Origin: JAHISC01 sp964645815 | Lineage (GTDB): Bacteria > Patescibacteriota > Patescibacteriia > UBA9934 | Assembly: GCA_964645815.1 (NCBI GenBank) | Contig: CAZYCR010000015.1 | Coordinates: 1 to 19,596 of the forward strand | Reading direction: 5' to 3' | DNA: 19,596 bases | In this document: piece by piece, positions 6,542-12,532 of the stretch | How the letters are laid out: each line of letters opens with the position of its first letter | Position numbering within the stretch: the first letter of the stretch is position 1 | Notes under the pieces: model-generated | Seen by the model: the letters and a program-made list of their open reading frames with translations, nothing else | Databases searched by the model: none | Told to the model about the DNA's origin: nothing | Program-made: the position numbers and the translations under genes

Positions 6542-8023
6542 ATGTCAGCAACTTTTGGACAATATGGAAAACATCGATTCTGGGAAATGATTCCCGGAAT
6601 TTTGGTCTGGACTACGTTTATCTTAGCTATTTTAGCTTCGTTTTTTGCTCCAACAGTCGCCGTCATTTTCATTATTGTTTTTGATCTGTATTGGACGCTG
6701 CGGGTGATCTACTACATTATTCACATGATCGCTGCTTACCGAGAATTTAAGAAGACTGCAAAAGTTGACTGGGCAAAGAAACTGAAAAAAATTAAGGACT
6801 GGGAAAAGATCTATCATTTGGTAATGCTACCAACCTACCAAGAAAATGTTTCAATTATTCGCGATGCTTTACAATCAATCGTAGATTCTAAATATGACAA
6901 CGAACATTTTATAGTTGTTATTGGTGGAGAAGAAGGAGACAAAGAGAATTTTTTGGAATATCAAAAAATATTGGAAAGCGAATTCGAGGATGTTTTTAAG
7001 AAGCTGATTTTTACCGTGCATCCAAAAGGCCTACCCAATGAAATTCCAGGCAAGGGTTCCAATATGCACTGGATGGCCGAGAAGTTAGTGCCGATGTTGA
7101 AGAAGATGGGCATTCCAGACGAAAATATTATTGTTTCAGCTTTTGACGTTGATACAATTCCACACGAACAGTATTTCGCACTTCTAGCTTACACCTATTT
7201 AACAACAGAAGATCCGACTCATTCTTCATATCAGCCAGTTGTTTTGTTCTCGAATAATATCTGGACCTCCAAAGCTCCGGTTAGAATTTCCGCTTTTGGT
7301 ACAACCTTCTGGTTGCTTTCAGAATTAGTGCGACCGGAACGCCTTTGGACGTTTTCTTCGCATTCGATGCCGTGGAAAATGCTCCTCGACGTCGGGTTTT
7401 GGGAAACTAATGTAGTTTCTGAAGATTCTAGAATTTTTATGCAGGCCTTTGTTCATTACAATGGCCATTATCGAGTCACGCCAATTTTCTTGCCGGTTCA
7501 CATGGATGCTGTTTCTGGCAGCGGTTATTGGGACAGTCTCAAGGCGCTTTATAAGCAGCAACGTCGTTGGGCTTGGGGCGTAGAGCATCTGCCCTACATG
7601 TTGGAGAAATTTAAAGCCAACAAAAAAATTCATAAGTGGCAAAAACGTCAGTATCTTTTTAATCATCTTGAGGGAATGTACACTTGGGCCACAGCACCGG
7701 TGCTAATTTTCGTTCTTGGCTATCTGCCTTTCTTTGTGATTCAAAACGAATCAACCGCTTTAATTGCCAACTCACCATTTACCTTGCAGTTCATGATGCA
7801 GATTGCGACGATTGGTGTTTTTGCCAGTGGAATTATGAGTTTTTTCTTTTTGCCACGGCGTCCGCATGAAGTTAAGAAATGGAATTGGTTAGTGGTAGTT
7901 TTGCAATGGGCGCTTTTGCCAGTAACTTTTATTATCTTTGGTGCCTTGCCGGCAATCGACGCTCAGACTCGCTTTATGCTGGGAAAATATCTGGGCTTTA
8001 ATGTGACAAAGAAGAGTCGGTGA
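6542..8023 (+). CDS. Multi-pass membrane glycosyltransferase, family 2 (processive type)
   Basis: This 493-residue integral membrane enzyme is likely a processive GT2 glycosyltransferase related to the cellulose and hyaluronan synthase fold. Two helices near residues 17-60 precede a cytoplasmic catalytic domain. That domain has LVMLPTYQEN at the nucleotide-binding start, SAFDVDT as the DxD metal site near 207-211, VVSEDSR as the acceptor-side ED motif, and KQQRRWAWG as the QxxRW motif. Three or four further helices occupy the C-terminus. The presence of all four motifs suggests an active enzyme; the sugar and product are unknown. I preferred the ATG at 6542 to the in-frame TTG at 6530, which would fall in the promoter. 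It lies 42 bases after ftsX and may make a surface polysaccharide. Confidence 0.85.
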   Translation: MSATFGQYGKHRFWEMIPGILVWTTFILAILASFFAPTVAVIFIIVFDLYWTLRVIYYIIHMIAAYREFKKTAKVDWAKKLKKIKDWEKIYHLVMLPTYQENVSIIRDALQSIVDSKYDNEHFIVVIGGEEGDKENFLEYQKILESEFEDVFKKLIFTVHPKGLPNEIPGKGSNMHWMAEKLVPMLKKMGIPDENIIVSAFDVDTIPHEQYFALLAYTYLTTEDPTHSSYQPVVLFSNNIWTSKAPVRISAFGTTFWLLSELVRPERLWTFSSHSMPWKMLLDVGFWETNVVSEDSRIFMQAFVHYNGHYRVTPIFLPVHMDAVSGSGYWDSLKALYKQQRRWAWGVEHLPYMLEKFKANKKIHKWQKRQYLFNHLEGMYTWATAPVLIFVLGYLPFFVIQNESTALIANSPFTLQFMMQIATIGVFASGIMSFFFLPRRPHEVKKWNWLVVVLQWALLPVTFIIFGALPAIDAQTRFMLGKYLGFNVTKKSR

Positions 8024-8025
8024 TT

Positions 8026-8060
8026 GGAGGGGAAGTCAAGAAGTGTTTCCCCTCCTTTTT
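8026..8060 (+). terminator. Terminator-like hairpin after the membrane GT2 gene
   Basis: GGAGGGGAA (8026-8034) pairs perfectly with TTCCCCTCC (8047-8055) around a 12-base loop, and five T follow (8056-8060). It starts three bases after the gene's stop, as expected for an intrinsic terminator. Its 3' arm is also the first half of the palindrome at 8049-8069, so the two foldings exclude each other. Confidence 0.6.
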
Positions 8061-8085
8061 AAGGAGGGGTTAGGGGAGGTTATCG
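8047..8085 (-). repeat. Left inverted repeat of the DUF559 element
   Basis: Read on the minus strand, this 39-base repeat starts CGATAACC, runs through a C-rich stretch and ends in the palindrome CCCCTCCTT-AAA-AAGGAGGGG, then AA. It matches the right repeat at 8458-8497 in opposite orientation, sharing the first eight bases, the CCTTAAAAAGG core and the final GGAA. The internal palindrome at 8049-8069 has a perfect 9-bp stem with a 3-base loop. Confidence 0.75.
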
Positions 8086-8097
8086 TAATAAAGTTAT

Positions 8098-8463
8098 ATG
8101 CATCGTGAATTATTTAATCGTATCTCCACCAAGATAAAGCGGAGAAAACTTAGACGTGAAATGACTGCAGCAGAGAAAAAACTTTGGAATGAACTGAGAA
8201 ATTCTCAAATAGAGAAATGTAAATTTAGAAGACAGGTTGGCATAGGCCATTTTATTGTTGATTTTTATTGTCCAAGTAAAAAGTTAGTCATTGAGGTTGA
8301 TGGTGAAACTCATTTTTCTAAAGCAGAAATTACCTACGATGAGTCACGAACCAATTATCTAGTAAAGAACGGGATCGAGGTTATTCGTTTTACAAACATA
8401 GATATTTTTGAGAGTATTGAAGGGGTAATAGAGGAAATTAAAAAATATCTGATTAGTCGATAA
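8098..8463 (+). CDS. DUF559 (Vsr-like) endonuclease-domain protein
   Basis: This small protein of 121 residues belongs to the DUF559 family, which shares the PD-(D/E)xK-like fold of very-short-patch-repair (Vsr) endonucleases. The opening MTAAEKKLWNELRN is typical of the family. The core FRRQVGIGHFIVDFYCP leads into VIEVDG, giving candidate metal ligands D55, E66 and D68. YDESRTNYL and VIRFTN close the fold. The length fits a complete stand-alone DUF559 protein. The gene fills the space between two inverted palindromic repeats, and its stop codon lies inside the right repeat. No Shine-Dalgarno site is seen. A nuclease role is inferred from the fold and has not been shown; a link to mobility of the flanking repeats is plausible. 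Confidence 0.85.
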   Translation: MHRELFNRISTKIKRRKLRREMTAAEKKLWNELRNSQIEKCKFRRQVGIGHFIVDFYCPSKKLVIEVDGETHFSKAEITYDESRTNYLVKNGIEVIRFTNIDIFESIEGVIEEIKKYLISR

Positions 8464-8497
8464 CCCCCTCCAGCTCCCCCTTAAAAAGGGGGAGGAA
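8458..8497 (+). repeat. Right inverted repeat of the DUF559 element
   Basis: This 40-base repeat begins CGATAACC, which includes the last codon and stop of the DUF559 gene. It continues through a C-rich stretch and ends in the palindrome CTCCCCCTT-AAA-AAGGGGGAG (8474-8494), then GAA. It is the opposite-orientation counterpart of 8047-8085. No target-site duplication is visible outside the pair. Confidence 0.75.
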
Positions 8498-8508
8498 CGA
8501 GTTGTGGC

Positions 8509-8529
8509 ATCCTTCATTTTTAGAAGGAT
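8509..8529 (+). promoter_or_regulatory. Leader hairpin upstream of the ATP-grasp gene
   Basis: ATCCTTC (8509-8515) and GAAGGAT (8523-8529) form a perfect 7-bp stem around ATTTTTA. It ends 20 bases before the ATG at 8550. The only purine-rich candidate ribosome site (AGAAGGA) is held inside the stem. A regulatory role is speculative. Confidence 0.35.
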
Positions 8530-8549
8530 CAGATAAAAACAAACCGATT

Positions 8550-9527
8550 ATGTACACCAAAGACTTTCATGATATTTCAAAAGAAAATGTAGCTGAAGCC
8601 GGTGGTAAAGGAGCCTCCTTGGGTGAAATGACTCAGGCTGGCATTGCTGTGCCGCCGGGTTTTGTTATTTTAGCCTCAGCTTTTGAAAAGATGGTGGAGG
8701 TGAACGGTCTTCACGATGATATTGATGCTGCTTTGCATACTGTCGATCGCGATGTCGTTCACACCGTCGATGATGCTTCGGAAAAAATCCGTGGCATGAT
8801 TGAGAGCGTTGAAATACCTTTAGAGATTGAGCAAGAAATTTTAAAGGAGTTTGAGAAGCTCGACGCCGAATTCGTGGCAGTTCGTTCGAGTGCCACCTCC
8901 GAAGACAGTGCTGACGCTGCTTGGGCTGGGCAGTTAGAAACCTATCTAAATAGCACCAAGGATGACATTCTGGATAACGTGCGGAAATGCTGGAGCTCTC
9001 TCTTTACGCCACGAGCCATCTTTTATCGTTTTGAACAAGGCCTTCACGGCAAGCCAATATCGGTCGCGGTAGTTGTGCAAAAAATGGTTAACAGTGAAAA
9101 ATCTGGCATAGCTTTTTCGGTACACCCAGTGACGCAAGACTACAACCAGCTGATTATTGAAGCCGGTCTTGGTCTTGGTGAAGCGATTGTTTCGGGCTCG
9201 GTGACGCCGGACAGTTATGTTTTGGAAAAAGATACAAATTCAATCATTGAAACAATGGTGCAGACACAGTCCAAAAAACTTGTTCGAGCCAAAGGAAGAG
9301 GTAATGTTTGGGAGGATTTGCCGGAAGATGTTGGATCAGCTCAGGTTCTTGCCGGTGCTGAGGTAGTGAAACTAGCGGAAATGGTTGAAAACATTGAGAA
9401 GCATTATGGTTTTCCGGTGGATGTTGAATGGGCTTATGAGAACGGCGAGTTTTATATCACCCAAAGCCGACCAATTACCACCTTAGCGCCACAAGAAAAA
9501 TCTGAGCCCGGTCCATCTTATAGTTAG
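8550..9527 (+). CDS. PEP synthase-like ATP-grasp protein (PPDK_N domain only)
   Basis: This is the ATP-binding half of a phosphoenolpyruvate synthase or pyruvate phosphate dikinase-like enzyme. The 325-residue protein has the glycine-rich GGKGASLGEM at 18-27, AVRSSATSEDS at about 110-120, a VQKMV..EKSGIAFSVHP segment near 181-199, EAGLGLGEAIVSG, and the closing ITQSRPITTL near 305-314. These are the family's ATP-grasp elements in order. In a full PEP synthase this domain is fused to a phosphohistidine domain and a PEP/pyruvate barrel. Here the chain stops just after the ATP-grasp domain, and the swivel domain is in the next gene. It would presumably transfer phosphate from ATP to the histidine of one or both downstream partners. 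The ATG at 8550 places the family motif at the usual distance; a TTG at 8502 is less likely. Confidence 0.85.
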   Translation: MYTKDFHDISKENVAEAGGKGASLGEMTQAGIAVPPGFVILASAFEKMVEVNGLHDDIDAALHTVDRDVVHTVDDASEKIRGMIESVEIPLEIEQEILKEFEKLDAEFVAVRSSATSEDSADAAWAGQLETYLNSTKDDILDNVRKCWSSLFTPRAIFYRFEQGLHGKPISVAVVVQKMVNSEKSGIAFSVHPVTQDYNQLIIEAGLGLGEAIVSGSVTPDSYVLEKDTNSIIETMVQTQSKKLVRAKGRGNVWEDLPEDVGSAQVLAGAEVVKLAEMVENIEKHYGFPVDVEWAYENGEFYITQSRPITTLAPQEKSEPGPSYS

Positions 9528-9553
9528 TAGAGATAATTAAGCAATAAAATAGC

Positions 9554-10567
9554 ATGAAACGTAAGTATCAAAAATTCTACAATCGTGATTTGCCGATTTA
9601 TGCGGCAGAGTATTGGTATTGGGGAGAAAAAGAATTTATGCCAAAAATGATTGAAAACGTTACCCATTATGAACCTCTTTTTTATTACCAAAAAGATCTT
9701 GGCGCCGCGATTTATTACGACATGAATAACGATGACACGGCTTTAATACCCATGATCAACTTATTTAAAAACAAACCATCATTGATGAAACTCATTGCGG
9801 ATGATTATAAAAAGGCGGTGCAAAAGGCCAGAGAACTATTAAAAAATCCGCAAACAAGCGATTGGGAAAAAATGTACGAGCTCAACCGGCAAGAATTGTT
9901 ACCACCACTTTCGATTTTTATGTCGCTTTCAAACGTCGATGAACCAGAGTTAGAAGCCGTCATGCAGATTGCCAGATCAACAAGAGATTATGATGATAAA
10001 ATTCTATACGAGCTTGGGGAAATAATGTTTCAAATGGTTGCTGAGCGTTTTCAGCTCGGGTCAGAATTTGCCGGTCTTTTAACCCATGAAGAAATCAGTA
10101 AAGATCAAGCACCGAGTAAAGAAACTTTGCAGCGTCGGGCTGATCATTGGATTTTACTCGATGGCCAACTTTATGATCATTTTTTTACATTTGATGATTT
10201 TTGTCAGGAACATAATCTTGAAATTATAGAGACGCAAGAATTATCCGATGACATTGAAGGAAAAGTAGCTCAATCAGGAATTGCAAGAGGCAGAGTAAAA
10301 ATAGTACACTTGATTAGCCAGCTGAATAAAGTTGAAAAGGGAGACATTCTTGTTAGTCCCATGACCACGCCTGATTTTATGCCAGCTATTTATAAAGCCT
10401 CTGCTTTAATCACGGACGAAGGCAGTCTTCTTTGCCATGCCGCTATAGTTTCGCGCGAACTTGGCATTCCTTGCATCATCGGCACAAAGATTGCGACGTC
10501 AGTCCTCAAAGACGGCATGGAGGTCGAAGTCGATGCAGAGAAGGGGGTAGTCAAAATTTTGCAGTGA
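9554..10567 (+). CDS. PEP-utilizing enzyme, helical domain plus phosphohistidine swivel domain (first copy)
   Basis: The 337-residue protein has an N-terminal helical region of about 225 residues that I cannot assign to a named family. The C-terminal PEP-utilizers swivel domain has SPMTTPDFMPAI, then DEGSLLCHAAIVSRELGIP, with His295 as the expected phosphohistidine, and ends DGMEVEVDAEKGVVKIL. The catalytic PEP/pyruvate barrel of PEP synthase is absent. The order of ATP-grasp, helical region and histidine domain over two genes resembles a split rifampin phosphotransferase-like enzyme, so the helical part may bind an acceptor. It follows the ATP-grasp gene by 26 bases and precedes its paralogue by one base. 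The final 42 bases before the last codons are identical to those of the paralogue. The true substrate is unknown. Confidence 0.8.
   Translation: MKRKYQKFYNRDLPIYAAEYWYWGEKEFMPKMIENVTHYEPLFYYQKDLGAAIYYDMNNDDTALIPMINLFKNKPSLMKLIADDYKKAVQKARELLKNPQTSDWEKMYELNRQELLPPLSIFMSLSNVDEPELEAVMQIARSTRDYDDKILYELGEIMFQMVAERFQLGSEFAGLLTHEEISKDQAPSKETLQRRADHWILLDGQLYDHFFTFDDFCQEHNLEIIETQELSDDIEGKVAQSGIARGRVKIVHLISQLNKVEKGDILVSPMTTPDFMPAIYKASALITDEGSLLCHAAIVSRELGIPCIIGTKIATSVLKDGMEVEVDAEKGVVKILQ
10504..10545 (+). repeat. 42-bp direct repeat, first copy
   Basis: These 42 bases are identical to 11594-11635. Both encode the same end of the swivel domain (LKDGMEVEVDAEKG) in two genes that are otherwise clearly diverged at the nucleotide level, including the sequence directly upstream. 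Confidence 0.9.
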
Positions 10568-10568
10568 T

Positions 10569-11663
10569 ATGATCGAGTATAGGGTTGGTGATTATCAACG
10601 TTTATTTCAAGTTTCATCTGAAGCTGTTACTTTTTTTGCTTCTGAGGTCTTTCGGCAATTTTATAAAACTCTTGAAGTTCTTATTACTTCTCAAGGCAGA
10701 GAATGGACATGTTATATGCCAAATTATGTCCGCGATCGACTATTGTTAGAAGGTAAGATGTTTTATCAAGATAGTGGTCGGGTAAAACAATATCAAAAAG
10801 ATTTTAAATATTTTATTATTGAGTCTTCCAGATATTTCGAATCAATACTTGCTCAGGAACATCTTTCAAAAACCGATCTAGAAAAAGCATTTAACTTAGC
10901 CAAACAACATTTCTCGCTGTACCACAAAACCGAATTTTTCTACACCGATTTAATATATCAAGAGTTTGAGATATTGAAAGATTCAAAAATCGAGCAGAAT
11001 TTGGATATTTTAGCCAAAGTAAAAATGCGCGGGCGTGAACATCTAAATAGTCTTTTTTTTGGGAAAGAAAGTTATGTAGCTCAATTGGCTCAAAAGATAG
11101 CCAAGCAATATCATATTTTAGAAGATGATATCAACTATTATTCCATCCAAGAAATAATGGAGTTATTCGAAGGTAAAACGGTTCGTCAATCAGAGTTAGC
11201 GGCTCGTAAATTAGCTTTTGTTACTATCGATAGAGATCAAACGATTAAATATTCTGGTAAGAAAGCCAAAACATTTATTGAAAAATTTAACGCTTCTGGG
11301 TTGCAGACTAACGAATTACTTGGCAAAATTGCAAACCAGGGTAAATGTCAAGGTGTGGTGAAGGTGATTTCTTCTGAGTATTATTCAGATTTTTCAAAAC
11401 TCGAATCAATTTTTGAAGCCTTGCCAAACCAATTCATTCTTGTAGCGGAAACAACTTCTCCGGAATTACTGCCTGCTTGTAAAAAAGCTTTAGCAATTGT
11501 AACCAATCAAGGGGGAATGCTTTCTCACGCTGCAATAATTAGCCGAGAACTCGGAATTCCTTGTCTTGTTGGAGTAAGCTCAGCTACATCGGCCCTCAAA
11601 GACGGCATGGAGGTCGAAGTCGATGCAGAGAAGGGAGTGGTTAAGATTTTAAAAAACGATTAG
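10569..11663 (+). CDS. PEP-utilizing enzyme, helical domain plus phosphohistidine swivel domain (second copy)
   Basis: The 364-residue protein has the same plan as the gene before it: a long helical N-terminal region (about 250 residues) and a C-terminal swivel domain. AETTSPELLPACKKA is followed by NQGGMLSHAAIISRELGIP with His320 as the expected phosphohistidine, and the end DGMEVEVDAEKGVVKIL is the same as in the first copy. The N-terminal regions of the two proteins differ strongly, so the pair could accept different substrates while sharing the upstream ATP-grasp subunit. No PEP/pyruvate barrel is present. The start is one base after the previous stop, and the gene is followed by a strong terminator. 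No promoter is visible inside the module. Confidence 0.8.
   Translation: MIEYRVGDYQRLFQVSSEAVTFFASEVFRQFYKTLEVLITSQGREWTCYMPNYVRDRLLLEGKMFYQDSGRVKQYQKDFKYFIIESSRYFESILAQEHLSKTDLEKAFNLAKQHFSLYHKTEFFYTDLIYQEFEILKDSKIEQNLDILAKVKMRGREHLNSLFFGKESYVAQLAQKIAKQYHILEDDINYYSIQEIMELFEGKTVRQSELAARKLAFVTIDRDQTIKYSGKKAKTFIEKFNASGLQTNELLGKIANQGKCQGVVKVISSEYYSDFSKLESIFEALPNQFILVAETTSPELLPACKKALAIVTNQGGMLSHAAIISRELGIPCLVGVSSATSALKDGMEVEVDAEKGVVKILKND
11594..11635 (+). repeat. 42-bp direct repeat, second copy
   Basis: This is the second copy of the 42-base identical stretch, in the same frame as the first and at the same place in the protein. Identity breaks off sharply on both sides. Confidence 0.9.
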
Positions 11664-11728
11664 CGTTACCTCAAAGTCGAACCTCGAAATTGATAATGGC
11701 TGAGATTGGTTAGACAATTTATAAGCAG

Positions 11729-11776
11729 AAAACCCCGGAGCGAGTGGCCAGTTGGCCAGAATCGCTTCGGGGTTTT
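11729..11776. terminator. Bidirectional terminator between the PEP module and the phosphatase
   Basis: AAAACCCCG (11729-11737) pairs with CGGGGTTTT (11768-11776). The stem continues through a G-T wobble and AGCGA/TCGCT (11739-11743 with 11762-11766), and an inner GGCC/GGCC hairpin caps it. A and T runs on the two outer sides make it work in both directions. It sits between two convergent genes. Confidence 0.9.
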
Positions 11777-11792
11777 ACGTTGAAGAGACACC

Positions 11793-12428
11793 TCAGCCCC
11801 TCGGTTGCTGCAGCGGGCAGGGCAGGAGGAAGGGCTGGCCGATCTCGAGCCGGCCTTCCCGGTTGACTCCAACCTCGTAGCGGAGGATGTCGGCCGTGCC
11901 GAGTGCCGGAATCTCGCGCGGTCTGAGCGCGGCCAGAGCGCAGATCGGATCGTGGCTCGTTCCCACGAAATGGAACACGTCAGTTTCCTTCAGTTGGCTG
12001 TGGCGCAATACTCGCTCGTAGCTCTCGAGCATCCAGAGCTGGAGGCCACGTCGCGCCCCCCAAGCCGGAGGACAAGCCGCGAGCCAGTGGTAGGCAGTGA
12101 CGTTCTCGGCGCCGTACTTCTGGTTGAGTGTGTCCTCGATCTTCAGGAAGTCGTAGGATGGCAGGTGCTTGTCGTCGTAGAGGCCCTTGAAGCCCAGCGC
12201 GCGCTGCTCGTAAGGGCCACTGAGCACTGGTACGACGCTGGCAATGATCTCAGCCGACACTTCGGTACGCTTGGTGCCGCTGTGGACCAGCACGTCGATG
12301 CCGGTCTGTGGCAGATGAGCTACGGCTGATGCCCTCACCTGATCGCGACCGAAGTCGGAGAGCTCATCGTTTGTCCGACCGGTTTTTTCACCATGACGCA
12401 TCAACCAAAAAAAGACAGTAATGGACAT
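11793..12428 (-). CDS. Histidine phosphatase family (phosphoglycerate mutase-like) protein
   Basis: This is a 211-residue protein of the histidine phosphatase superfamily. WLMRHGEKT near the N-terminus holds the RHG motif, with His12 as the phospho-acceptor. TKRTEVSAEII at about 52-62 fits the conserved Arg after the first half of the fold, and FVGTSHDP holds the second catalytic histidine (His159). The substrate cannot be read from the sequence. I chose the ATG at 12428 because AAAGGGGGAA lies just upstream and the RHG motif then falls near residue 11, as in the family; an in-frame ATG at 12503 would add 25 AT-rich-coded residues. The gene is GC-rich, unlike its neighbours, stands alone on the minus strand, and ends at a CCCCG/CGGGG terminator, as the orphan gene at 3737 does. 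I infer transfer. Confidence 0.85.
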   Translation of the reverse strand: MSITVFFWLMRHGEKTGRTNDELSDFGRDQVRASAVAHLPQTGIDVLVHSGTKRTEVSAEIIASVVPVLSGPYEQRALGFKGLYDDKHLPSYDFLKIEDTLNQKYGAENVTAYHWLAACPPAWGARRGLQLWMLESYERVLRHSQLKETDVFHFVGTSHDPICALAALRPREIPALGTADILRYEVGVNREGRLEIGQPFLLPCPLQQPRG

Positions 12429-12430
12429 GT

Positions 12431-12456
12431 TTCCCCCTTTCGCGAAATGTTCGCGA
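12431..12456 (-). promoter_or_regulatory. Shine-Dalgarno site and leader hairpin of the phosphatase gene
   Basis: On the minus strand TCGCGAA-CAT-TTCGCGA (12456-12440) is a perfect 7-bp hairpin with a 3-base loop. It is followed directly by AAGGGGGAA (12439-12431), a strong Shine-Dalgarno-like site just upstream of the ATG at 12428. The hairpin touches the ribosome site and could affect access or RNA stability. Confidence 0.5.
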
Positions 12457-12465
12457 CACTGATTC

Positions 12466-12494
12466 CTATCAAATTTTAGCCAAAAAGTCAATTT
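12466..12494 (-). promoter_or_regulatory. Weak promoter candidate for the phosphatase gene
   Basis: On the minus strand TTGACT is followed after 17 bases by TAGGAA, with TGA directly before it (extended -10). The -10 hexamer is poor, so the call is tentative. A TAAAAT inside the spacer is another possible -10. Confidence 0.35.
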
Positions 12495-12516
12495 GGCTAC
12501 CAATTTTTTTGATTTC

Positions 12517-12532
12517 TGCTAAACTGGAGAAA
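12517..12532 (+). promoter_or_regulatory. Extended -10 promoter candidate of the glycan/mreB operon
   Basis: TGCTAAACT at 12517-12525 is an extended -10, and the ATG at 12532 lies seven bases after the hexamer, the same geometry as at ftsE. GGAGAA lies between them. If transcription starts at the ATG this site would not be in the mRNA, so either leaderless or Shine-Dalgarno start is possible. No -35 at standard spacing is seen. Confidence 0.45.

Noticed and set aside
8049..8494. CRISPR array based on the repeated C-rich palindromes
   Set aside because: There are only two copies, in opposite orientation, and a gene lies between them. There is no regular spacer pattern.
8047..8497. A standard insertion sequence with target-site duplication
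   Set aside because: There is no transposase and no matching direct repeat outside the inverted repeats. The unit is kept only as a candidate mobile element.
8550..10567. A full-length PEP synthase gene broken by a frameshift or stop near 9527
   Set aside because: The ATP-grasp domain ends naturally at its QSRPITTL motif. The next gene starts with a new helical region and has its own ATG. No frame joins them and the barrel domain is missing altogether, so a split design is more likely than decay.
11805..12329. A 174-residue open frame on the plus strand, opposite the phosphatase
   Set aside because: The minus-strand frame has clear RHG and second-His motifs, a Shine-Dalgarno site and a terminator, so the plus frame is a shadow.
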